A stretch of DNA of 64,000 nt from Croceivirga sp. (GTDB lineage: Bacteria; Bacteroidota; Bacteroidia; Flavobacteriales; Flavobacteriaceae): contig JANQKR010000016.1 of assembly GCA_028281025.1 (NCBI GenBank), positions 1 to 64,000 of the forward strand. The letters are read 5' to 3'. The position numbers and the translations under genes are program-made. Of the stretch, positions 43,244 through 51,060 are shown piece by piece; within the stretch, counting starts at the first letter, position 1, and each line of letters starts with the position of its first letter. The notes beneath the pieces were generated by a model. It was given only the letters and a program-made list of their open reading frames with translations. It was not told the origin of the DNA and did no database searches.

Positions 43244-43612
43244 TTAATGGCATCCATCTGTATTGGCCATAACATGTCCGTACCATGCAAGGGTACGACC
43301 CCAACCTTGGCTACCAGAAGTCTCATCATACGTAAAATCACAACCTTGGCAACCGCCGTTATTATTTGCGGGTGCAGCTTGACCAAACATAGGCGGACTT
43401 TGATAACCAATAGGAACAAAATGATTGTCCCCATAAACAGTAACCTCACCCATACTATAGCTTCCGCCAAAAGGGTCCGGGTCGCCTTCAGCGCAACCTC
43501 CATCCCCACCAGAATCGACCCGTAGCAATGTAGTCATACCTCCTTTTACTTTTAGGAGTTCAGAAGTGCCCACGGCCTCAAAATCGTCCAAACCTAATTT
43601 TTGTGTTTTCAT
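43244..43612 (-). CDS. double-glycine precursor peptide copy 4 (intact)
   Basis: 122 residues from ATG 43612. Leader: MKTQKLGLDDFEAVG then TSELLKVKGG (25 residues, ending in the GlyGly cut by C39 peptidases). Core of 97 residues: MTTLLRVDSGGDGGCAEG, DPDPFGGSYSMGEVTV, FGQAAPANNNGGCQGCD and ending NTDGCH; four Cys, two of them CxxC. Rich in Gly, Asn, Asp, Tyr. Adjacent, divergent, is the HlyD/C39-ABC/VKOR export operon. I do not recognise the family; a disulfide-bearing bacteriocin is the best reading. No modification enzyme is encoded nearby. Confidence 0.8.
   Translation of the reverse strand: MKTQKLGLDDFEAVGTSELLKVKGGMTTLLRVDSGGDGGCAEGDPDPFGGSYSMGEVTVYGDNHFVPIGYQSPPMFGQAAPANNNGGCQGCDFTYDETSGSQGWGRTLAWYGHVMANTDGCH
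43337..43426. repeat. 90-base repeat shared with peptide copy 1
   Basis: Counterpart of 38489-38578, about five mismatches by eye. It spans the CxxC region of the core. Confidence 0.8.
43447..43589. repeat. 143-base repeat, leader and N-core of peptide copy 4
   Basis: Counterpart of 42181-42323. The leader and the DPDPFGG motif are near-identical in DNA while the 3' halves of the two genes differ. Confidence 0.85.
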
Positions 43613-43751
43613 CAATAAAATGTTTTATGGTTAAAATTGGGAAAAGTTAAAAAAATAGAATATACCCTCCAAACAGATCCGAAAATTTTTTATATATATT
43701 TGAATTCTTTAAATAACGAATAGATTCATAGTATATTTTCTAATTTAAGAT

Positions 43752-45086
43752 ATGGCCAACGACACTATCCCTAAAAGGATCCTGTCCAAACACGCAACCA
43801 TGGACCACAAAGGACCACTGGCAGAGCATCCCTACAGTACCCATATCAATGAGATCATTGAAAGGAAACCCAACTGGTTGATCAGATGCGGGATAGGTGC
43901 GATGCTGTTCCTGTTATTGCTCCTGTTGGTCGCTGCATGGTGGATCAGCTATCCGGACATTGTCATGGCGAAGGTCGACATAGTGACCCCGAGGCCCCCA
44001 GTGGACGTGGTTGCCAAGGTCAATGCGCCCATCGCAAAGATTTTTGGGTACGCCGAAAATGACACCGTGGCAAAGGGCAGTCCCATCCTTTTGTTGGAAA
44101 GCACCACGGACCATGGCCAATTCCTGAAGCTCAAAAAACTGCTCGGGACGGACAACGGATTTTCGGGTACAACTGCCGCTTCCCCATGGTTGGACAGTCT
44201 GGGCGGCCTACAGTCTGCCTATAACAGCTTTTCTTTGGCACGATTGAACCTACATTATTATGAGAAAGACCGCCCTTTTGACAAAAGGATCGCCAGTCTA
44301 AACAAGATTGCCTTAGGTAATACCAAAAGTCTGCGATTCAGCGAAAATTATCTGGGAAGCAGCCAAAAGGATTACGACTCCAAAAAAACAGAGTTCGAAC
44401 GTTACCGAAAACTTTTTGCCAAAGGGGTCATATCTGCCTCAGAGTTTGAACAGGTCAAACAGACCTTGGCACAAAAGGAAATGGGTTTTGCCAGTGATCG
44501 TAGGGCATTGAACGCTGACCGCTTGAACATGGCCAATGTTGAGCGTGAAATACTGGAACTTGAGTTGCAACAAAAGGAATTTGAACAGCAACTACAATTG
44601 ACTTGCCAAAATGCACGCAACGAACTAAAGAACCAGATGGAGCAGTGGGAATTGCAATACATGGTCAAACCACCCATAGACGGTAGGTTGTCTTATTTTA
44701 ACGATTTGAACGAAGGAGATTTCGTGATAACCGGTGAAAGAATACTCACTATCATTCCCCTACAACAGGAAAGATTACAGGCTGTGGGCACTTTTCCCTC
44801 GGAAAATGCCGGGAAGGTCAGGAAAGGGGACAAAGTGGTACTGAAACTGGATGCCTACCCCTACCATGAATACGGCACGGTCAGGGGTGCCGTAAAACGG
44901 ATTTCAGAAGTACCTGTAGAAAATGCCTATAGTATCGTTATTGACCTGCCAGAAAAACTGACCACCAACTATGATACTAAAATTGTTTTCAAACAACGTT
45001 TGACGGCCACGGCCGATATTGTCACCAAAGACCAAAGCCTGTTACAACGTATCTTCCACCAGTTTGAGAATCTGTTCAAAAACTAA
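43752..45086 (+). CDS. HlyD family adaptor of peptide exporter
   Basis: 444 residues: a cytoplasmic N-terminal tail, one TM helix (GAMLFLLLLLLVAAWW), a lipoyl-like half (DVVAKVNAPIAKIFGYAENDTVAKGSPIL), a long coiled coil (about residues 180-300) and a C-terminal beta part with KPPIDGRLSYFNDLNEGDFV. It would bridge the C39-ABC exporter to an outer-membrane TolC. 14 bases precede the next gene, so these are co-transcribed. G+C is higher than in the CPBP genes, suggesting different histories. Confidence 0.9.
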   Translation: MANDTIPKRILSKHATMDHKGPLAEHPYSTHINEIIERKPNWLIRCGIGAMLFLLLLLLVAAWWISYPDIVMAKVDIVTPRPPVDVVAKVNAPIAKIFGYAENDTVAKGSPILLLESTTDHGQFLKLKKLLGTDNGFSGTTAASPWLDSLGGLQSAYNSFSLARLNLHYYEKDRPFDKRIASLNKIALGNTKSLRFSENYLGSSQKDYDSKKTEFERYRKLFAKGVISASEFEQVKQTLAQKEMGFASDRRALNADRLNMANVEREILELELQQKEFEQQLQLTCQNARNELKNQMEQWELQYMVKPPIDGRLSYFNDLNEGDFVITGERILTIIPLQQERLQAVGTFPSENAGKVRKGDKVVLKLDAYPYHEYGTVRGAVKRISEVPVENAYSIVIDLPEKLTTNYDTKIVFKQRLTATADIVTKDQSLLQRIFHQFENLFKN

Positions 45087-45100
45087 TACCAATATAGACA

Positions 45101-47260
45101 GTGACCCACTTCAAGATTTTCAAACAATTTGATAAAATGGACTGTGGGCCCACCTGCCTTCGCATGGTGGCCAAGCACTACGGCAAGGATATTTCACTGC
45201 ATAGGCTGCGCAGCCTAAGTTATATCACTCGGGAAGGTGTCTCCCTCATGGGTATTAGCCATGCAGCTGAGAGCATAGGCATTAAATCCTTGGGCACACG
45301 GATTGATTTGCAGACGTTGGTAAACAAAGTGCCCCTGCCCTGTATTGTCCCTTGGGATGGCGCCCACTTTGTAGTACTCCACAAGACCAACAAAAAATTT
45401 GCATACATCGCCGACCCCTCTACGGGTAAACAAAAAATACCATATGCTGAACTAAAGCGGCACTGGACGGGCAATTATGACAATGGCATTGTCCTGTTAT
45501 TGGAGCCCACTCCCAAATTTTACAGTTTAGGTGAGGAAGAACAAAAAGCGTCATTCTCCCATTTTCTAAAATATTTTTTACCACATAAGAACTTATTGCT
45601 GCAAATTTTCTTTGCCATTGTCTTCTCAAGTTTGGTCAGTCTTTTAACTCCTTTCATCACACAGTCCATAGTCGATGTAGGAATTTTGGGGAGAAACATA
45701 AACTTCATTTATCTGGTTTTGATTGCTCAGTTGATGCTGACCGTGGGCAGTACGGTCATTTCCTTTGTTCAGGCTTGGATTTCACTCCACCTGAGCATCC
45801 GTATAAGCCTTTCATTTGTCATCGGCTACGTAGCCAAGCTTATGACAATGCCCTTTACTTTTTTTGAACTCAAAACAGTTGGCGACATCACCAAACGTAT
45901 TTCGGATAATTCCAGGATAGAGGCTTTTTTGAACCAATCGCTATTTTCGGTCATTGTTTCGGTGTTCAATTTTGCTATCTACACATCAATACTGGCTTAC
46001 TACAACTATAGAATATTACTGATATTTTTAATAGGCAATGGCCTTTATATTGGGTGGATCCTTCTCTTCCTTAAAAAACGTAGGGAGTTCGACCATGAAG
46101 GTTTTAAAATAGCTGCCGATGGCGAGAACAAAATATTACAATTGTTCCATGGGGCAAGGGAAATTATCCTCAACAACATTGAAAAAGAGAAGCGTTGGGA
46201 ATGGGAACGGATTCAATCCCAGAGCTACAGACTCAGCAAAAAGAAGTTGCTATGGGGGCAATTTCAATCTTCAGGAGCAACTATCATCAACTCGATTGTA
46301 AGTATCGCTATCAGTTTGATTGTCGCCCTTTCGGTCATTGAAGGTTCCATGACTTTGGGTATGATGTTATCCGTTCAGTTCATCATGGGGCAAATTCAGG
46401 CACCTTTAAGTTCGTTTCTGGGTATTGCCCATTCATATCAAGATGCCAAAATAAGTTTGGAGCGCCTAAGTGAAGTCATCAATAAAGAAAATAATGACAA
46501 TGCCCTTTATACGGCATTACCGAAACAAAAGGATGTGGTTTTTGAAGATGTCTCCTTTCAATATGAAGGCCCACATTCCCCTAAAGTGCTGAACAGGATA
46601 AACCTCATTATCCCAAAAAGCAAAACCACTGCAATTGTTGGCGCCAGTGGAAGTGGAAAGACCACTTTGCTCAAATTGCTCTTAAAACTGTATGAACCTA
46701 CCAACGGCAATATTCTAGTTGGCAATGTCAACCTAAAAAATCTCAAACCATACCATTGGCGGGAAAACTGTGGGGTTGTAATGCAGGACAATTTTATTTT
46801 CGCAGATACCATTTTGAACAATATTGCCCTTAAAACGTATGACGGCATTGATATGAATCGAGTTATGGAAGCGGTTCGCATTGCCAATATTCACGAATGG
46901 ATAGAATCATTGCCCCTTCAATACGGCACAAAAATAGGTGTTGAGGGTGTAGGCCTGAGCCAAGGTCAAAAGCAACGCATTTTAATTGCAAGGGCCATAT
47001 ACAAAAATCCCCTGTTCATCTTTTTGGATGAGGCCACCAACTCCTTGGACGCGGAAAATGAACGTAAGATTATTGGGAACCTAATCTCAGCAACTTCCAA
47101 TAAAACCGTAGTAGTGATTGCCCACCGGTTGAGCACGGTTAAAAATGCCGACAAAATTGTGGTTCTAAAAGATGGGATTATTAAGGAAGAGGGGCAGCAT
47201 GACGAATTATTAAAAAACAAGGCAGAATATTATCACCTTGTAAACAGCCAACTTATGTGA
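45101..47260 (+). CDS. peptidase-containing ABC exporter (C39, PCAT type)
   Basis: 719 residues from GTG. N-terminal C39 Cys protease: Gln9 (oxyanion), Cys15 in KMDCGPTCLRMVAKHYG, His in GAHFVVLH and Asp in IADPSTGKQ, all intact. A six-helix permease domain follows (about 160-440), then the ATPase with GASGSGKTT, VMQDNF (Q-loop), LSQGQKQR, FLDEAT and AHRLST, all intact. It should cut double-glycine leaders and export the peptide in one step. The peptides at 43244 and 41984 end their leaders in VKGG and are its likely substrates. Confidence 0.95.
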   Translation: MTHFKIFKQFDKMDCGPTCLRMVAKHYGKDISLHRLRSLSYITREGVSLMGISHAAESIGIKSLGTRIDLQTLVNKVPLPCIVPWDGAHFVVLHKTNKKFAYIADPSTGKQKIPYAELKRHWTGNYDNGIVLLLEPTPKFYSLGEEEQKASFSHFLKYFLPHKNLLLQIFFAIVFSSLVSLLTPFITQSIVDVGILGRNINFIYLVLIAQLMLTVGSTVISFVQAWISLHLSIRISLSFVIGYVAKLMTMPFTFFELKTVGDITKRISDNSRIEAFLNQSLFSVIVSVFNFAIYTSILAYYNYRILLIFLIGNGLYIGWILLFLKKRREFDHEGFKIAADGENKILQLFHGAREIILNNIEKEKRWEWERIQSQSYRLSKKKLLWGQFQSSGATIINSIVSIAISLIVALSVIEGSMTLGMMLSVQFIMGQIQAPLSSFLGIAHSYQDAKISLERLSEVINKENNDNALYTALPKQKDVVFEDVSFQYEGPHSPKVLNRINLIIPKSKTTAIVGASGSGKTTLLKLLLKLYEPTNGNILVGNVNLKNLKPYHWRENCGVVMQDNFIFADTILNNIALKTYDGIDMNRVMEAVRIANIHEWIESLPLQYGTKIGVEGVGLSQGQKQRILIARAIYKNPLFIFLDEATNSLDAENERKIIGNLISATSNKTVVVIAHRLSTVKNADKIVVLKDGIIKEEGQHDELLKNKAEYYHLVNSQLM

Positions 47261-47263
47261 TAT

Positions 47264-48859
47264 ATGTCTAGAACAAAACAAGATCCAATGGTATTGATAG
47301 TAAATGAACTTTTCAAATTATTGGATGCCAAAATCACACATAGCTCCATTAAGGATAAACTACTTCAACATCCCAAATTTCCCAGTCTGTTTTCCATCAC
47401 CAATACTTTAGAAAATTTTGGCTTGAAGAACAAGGCGGTCAAAATTGAATCCAAACAGTTGTCACAACTCGAAGTTCCTTTTTTGGCTTTAATGAATTCA
47501 AGGGAAACCGTTTTGGTTAAATCAGTGAAAAAAGATACGATCACCTATCTGCACCCTGTAAAAGGCTGGCTTTCCAAATCCGTTCAAGAGTTTGGAAAAA
47601 CTTGGAACAATCTTGTCGTATTAGTGGACACATCAAGTCAACTAGAGGAGGATAATTATTCCCACCAAAGGAATTTTGAAAAGCTCAAAAAGCTTCGACC
47701 AATAATTTCCATCATTCTTGTCGGATTACTTTTAACACTTATCCCTTTTGGGTTGAATACCATTTTACAAAGAACCTTGTTTTTGACCAATATACTAGGT
47801 TTGACCATTGGAATACTACTGATAAGAAAGGAAATCCATTCAGGAGCAGACTACGCTTTTTGCAAAATCGGAAAAAAAATAGACTGTGAAGATGTGCTTA
47901 ATTCAAAAGCCGCTAAAATCTTTAGTTGGCTTTCCCTATCAGATATCGGTTTACTTTACTTTTCTGGCAATTTACTTTTGTTTGCCTCGATGGCAATTGG
48001 TTCATTCCATCTAGCTGCGGACTTGATGGGGTTATTGATTCTGTTAGGGCTACTGGCCTTGCCCTATACTTTCTATTCAATTTTTTATCAGGGTTTTGTA
48101 ATAAAAAAATGGTGCCCGCTCTGTCTTGGTGTTCTAATTGTTCTATGGATAAATGCCTTGTTCGGTTGTTTTTATGTCATCAAGAATGATTACGGGTTTG
48201 ATTTCTCAACGAACGCTATTTTAATCTTGGGAGTGTGCTTTACAATCCCAATTCTTGTTTGGATTTTCCTGAAAGGAATACTCAAAAAATCTGTCGACTA
48301 TGAAGCCCTATATTATTCGAATATGAGAATGGTAAATGATTTGACAATATTTCAGTTGCTATTGGAAAATCAGGAGGTCATTCCACTGGATTTACAGGAA
48401 ACAGAAATTACTTTAGGCAATTCAGAGCTAAAAAATACCATTGTAGTAGCCATTAATCCTTTTTGTCCTTCCTGTGGTAGAGAATACAATCATATTTTAA
48501 ACCTAATTGAAAAACATCCCGGCTTTGCCAAAGTTGTTCTTCGATTCGTTGGGCATATTCAATCTAAGAACTGGGAACAAATACATGCCTCAACCTTGAT
48601 TATCGATAAATACCTCGAAAACCAATCTGAATTTCCTGAGATACTGGAGTATTGGTTTACGGTACGAAATATGGCAGAATTCCTAGAAAAATATCCAGCT
48701 AGCCACAAAAAAGAGTCCGAAACTATGCTTAAAAATCACTTCACATGGTCAGAAAGGGTTCGCATTGTAAAAACCCCTACTACTTTTTTGAATGACAAAA
48801 AAATACCTGACAATTACGACATAAAACATATTATTGGAATTTTGGATATGAAGCCTTAA
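47264..48859 (+). CDS. fused C39-like, VKOR and thioredoxin-domain protein
   Basis: 531 residues in three parts. About 1-130 is a C39-peptidase-like fold (HPKFPSLFSITNTLENFG, VPFLALMNSRETVLVK, YLHPVKGW) without a catalytic Cys in the usual place. About 140-350 is a VKOR-type membrane domain with the loop Cys pair (CKIGKKIDCEDVLNSKAAKIF) and redox motif KKWCPLCLG. About 380-531 is a thioredoxin/DsbA-like domain with PFCPSCGREYN and cis-Pro TPTTFLN. It would oxidise thiols outside the inner membrane. Three bases separate it from the exporter gene, so it is part of the same operon, consistent with disulfide formation in the four-Cys peptides. The dead N-terminal domain might hold leader or substrate. 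Confidence 0.85.
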   Translation: MSRTKQDPMVLIVNELFKLLDAKITHSSIKDKLLQHPKFPSLFSITNTLENFGLKNKAVKIESKQLSQLEVPFLALMNSRETVLVKSVKKDTITYLHPVKGWLSKSVQEFGKTWNNLVVLVDTSSQLEEDNYSHQRNFEKLKKLRPIISIILVGLLLTLIPFGLNTILQRTLFLTNILGLTIGILLIRKEIHSGADYAFCKIGKKIDCEDVLNSKAAKIFSWLSLSDIGLLYFSGNLLLFASMAIGSFHLAADLMGLLILLGLLALPYTFYSIFYQGFVIKKWCPLCLGVLIVLWINALFGCFYVIKNDYGFDFSTNAILILGVCFTIPILVWIFLKGILKKSVDYEALYYSNMRMVNDLTIFQLLLENQEVIPLDLQETEITLGNSELKNTIVVAINPFCPSCGREYNHILNLIEKHPGFAKVVLRFVGHIQSKNWEQIHASTLIIDKYLENQSEFPEILEYWFTVRNMAEFLEKYPASHKKESETMLKNHFTWSERVRIVKTPTTFLNDKKIPDNYDIKHIIGILDMKP

Positions 48860-49104
48860 ACCCAACGATATGTGGGGCGTGTCTCCATAGCTTTGTGCTC
48901 AGTTATTAGATGGTGTTTTGTATTCATTTAGTTTAAAAACCACTCCAAAAAGATGAGAGTTATACCGAGGTCTATTAAATTGGCGGTCGGATGCTCTTGC
49001 CAGTATAATTGCTACACTATTTCTTTTGACCATTCACAAGAATGGGAACGTTTTAATAAAGACATTTCATCTTCAGCCATGGAAAACCAAGATTTTAAAT
49101 CAGA
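48860..49104. other. 245-base gap after the export operon
   Basis: No hairpin terminator or convincing gene. A plus-strand 70-codon frame from 48953 has an unusual mix and no family; it overlaps the following gene and I do not call it. Confidence 0.5.
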
Positions 49105-49704
49105 ATGTCGTATTTTAATTTTATGCCATTTAGAACGCCATTTATTGCAATTCTTCTTCTGCTAGGGGTTTTCTGTTTTGGGCAGAAAAAGCAGGAACAG
49201 GAATTTAGAATAGACAAAAAGGAACTCCCCAACGGGGTTATGGCTTTATTGTCCAATTACTTGGAGAACGCAAAACGACTGCGTTACTACAAGGAACGTG
49301 ACGGTGAAAAATCATCGTATGAAGTAAAGTTCAAAAAAGACAAGCTTCACTACAGTATCGAATTTGACGAAAAAGGAGCATTGGAAGATGTGGAACTCCT
49401 TATAAAACAAACGGACATTCCCAATGAAGCCTTTGACAATATGACCACATATTTACAGTCGAATCATAAAAAATATCGCATTAAAAAGATACAACGGCAA
49501 TATGTAAATACCGGTGACGCCGCACAAACTTTAAAAGAGGCCTTTCAAAATGGTATCCTCCCAAAACTCAAGTACGAATTGATCATTGCAACAAAAGATG
49601 AAAATGGGTACGGGGAATTTGAATTGACCTTTGATGCCAATGGCGAACATCTTTTGACCCGAAAAGCGGTAAATACCAAATATGACCATGTGCTGTTCCA
49701 GTAG
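49105..49704 (+). CDS. exported hypothetical protein
   Basis: 199 residues with a signal peptide (PFIAILLLLGVFCFGQ) and a soluble chain of repeated amphipathic strands, e.g. SSYEVKFKKDKLHYSIEFDEKGALEDVEL and KLKYELIIATKDENGYGEFELTFD. The repeats of strand-Asp-x-x-Gly resemble PepSY-like periplasmic domains, but I am not certain. It overlaps the following DUF2490 gene by 23 bases, so the two are translationally coupled. Confidence 0.65.
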   Translation: MSYFNFMPFRTPFIAILLLLGVFCFGQKKQEQEFRIDKKELPNGVMALLSNYLENAKRLRYYKERDGEKSSYEVKFKKDKLHYSIEFDEKGALEDVELLIKQTDIPNEAFDNMTTYLQSNHKKYRIKKIQRQYVNTGDAAQTLKEAFQNGILPKLKYELIIATKDENGYGEFELTFDANGEHLLTRKAVNTKYDHVLFQ

Positions 49705-50374
49705 ACCGTTGTGGTTATCCCTGCCCTTCCTTTTCGTTGTTTTTTTAGGCCAAACCCAAGAAAACCTAACTGCCTATTGGCAACCTTCTTTGGCGATAAA
49801 CTATGGGGTTACGGAGACCTATTCCCACAATTTTTCCCTTCAGAACCGAAACTATGTTTTTGATGACGAAGCCTTACAACTAAGTGTGCGGCAACTGGAT
49901 TTGGTCCATTTTTCCAATCTGCAACTTCAGGATAACCAAAGTATCGCTTTTGGAATCCTATATCGATTTCGCGAAGCGTTTGACGACGGAAACAACGAAC
50001 TCAGACTTACGCAGCAGTACAATATTACCTCAAAACCGTTTGTGGTCCGGTATGGGCAGCGATGGCGAACAGAGCAACGAATAACCAGTGCCAGGACCAC
50101 ACATCGGTTTCGCTACCGTTTCAGCCTCGACTTTCCCTTACAAGGTGAAAAGCTGGATGTGGGAGAGCCCTATGTTGTTGCAAACGCGGAAAGTCTTTTA
50201 AGCATAGCCAACGGAACCTTGCCTCAATATGACGCCCGTTTGACCTTGAATTTAGGGTGGAGAGTAAGTGATACTTCCAAATTTCAATTTGGTGTGGAAT
50301 ACCGAACGGAGGATTTTAGTCAAGACCTACAGCATGTGCTTTTCTTCTTAAGCACCTTTAACGTTTCGCTCTAG
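49682..50374 (+). CDS. DUF2490 family outer-membrane protein
   Basis: 230 residues, signal peptide (LSLPFLFVVFLGQTQ) then alternating strands (TAYWQPSLAINYGVTETYSHNF, FRYRFSLDF) with a C-terminal strand ending FNVSL, typical of DUF2490 small barrels in Bacteroidota. Function unknown. Its 3' end overlaps the convergent aat gene by 27 bases. Confidence 0.8.
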   Translation: MTMCCSSRPLWLSLPFLFVVFLGQTQENLTAYWQPSLAINYGVTETYSHNFSLQNRNYVFDDEALQLSVRQLDLVHFSNLQLQDNQSIAFGILYRFREAFDDGNNELRLTQQYNITSKPFVVRYGQRWRTEQRITSARTTHRFRYRFSLDFPLQGEKLDVGEPYVVANAESLLSIANGTLPQYDARLTLNLGWRVSDTSKFQFGVEYRTEDFSQDLQHVLFFLSTFNVSL

Positions 50375-51019
50375 AATCCCAATAAATTTTTTCCGGGGTA
50401 TTTCTTCTCCCCCCAAGCTTTGAAGATGTTTGGTATGCACTTGGCAATCAATTAGGGCATACCCTTTTTGGGACAGTTCCCGGGCTAATTTTATAAAGGC
50501 ATATTTTGAGGCATTGGAAACCTTACTGAACATGCTTTCCCCGCAGAAAACACCGCCCAGGTCAACGCCATAAAGGCCTCCGACCAATTCGTCATCACTC
50601 CAGACCTCATACGACTTTGCAAATCCTTTTTGATGGAGTTGTAGGTAAGCCTCCCGCATGTTTTTGGTGATCCAGGTGCCCTGCTGCCCTTTTCGTTTTT
50701 GTTTGGCACAGTGGTCCAATACCACATCAAAAGCTTCGTTTTTGGTCAATCGGAACGTTCCACTTTGCATTACCTTCCGCATACTCTTGGAAATCCTTAC
50801 TTTTTCCGGAAACAGGACCATCCTGGGATCGGGACTCCACCACAAGATAAGGTCATCATCATTAAACCAAGGGAATATTCCATTTTTATACGCCAGTAAA
50901 ATCCGTTCTGGAGACAAATCCCCTCCAACCGCCAATAGCCCATCCGCATTCGCATTCTCCACGGGAGGGAATTCCAATCGATCATCCAAAAAATAAAGTG
51001 GCAAGCCTTTACCTTCCAT
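50348..51019 (-). CDS. aat: leucyl/phenylalanyl-tRNA--protein transferase
   Basis: 223 residues from ATG 51019. It transfers Leu or Phe to N-terminal Arg/Lys of proteins, marking them for ClpSAP degradation. GLLAVGGDLSPERILLAYKNGIFPWF, LILWWSPDPRMVL and GVFCGESMFSKVSNASK are the family signatures. The upstream in-frame region (to 51295) runs through the neighbour and is not used. Third gene of a run with atoE and DUF3127. Confidence 0.93.
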   Translation of the reverse strand: MEGKGLPLYFLDDRLEFPPVENANADGLLAVGGDLSPERILLAYKNGIFPWFNDDDLILWWSPDPRMVLFPEKVRISKSMRKVMQSGTFRLTKNEAFDVVLDHCAKQKRKGQQGTWITKNMREAYLQLHQKGFAKSYEVWSDDELVGGLYGVDLGGVFCGESMFSKVSNASKYAFIKLARELSQKGYALIDCQVHTKHLQSLGGEEIPRKKFIGILERNVKGA

Positions 51020-51060
51020 TTCCACGGTGCAATTTTTATCCAAAATTATTGCAAATTCCC

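Noticed and set aside
43616-43751. Promoter assignment in the divergent region between peptide copy 4 and hlyD
   Set aside because: TTTG and TA-rich boxes are present on both strands but never with 17-23 base spacing; too A/T-rich to decide by eye.
48953-49165. 70-codon plus-strand frame with several Cys after the export operon
   Set aside because: It resembles no peptide of the locus, has no double-glycine leader and overlaps the next gene's start out of frame.
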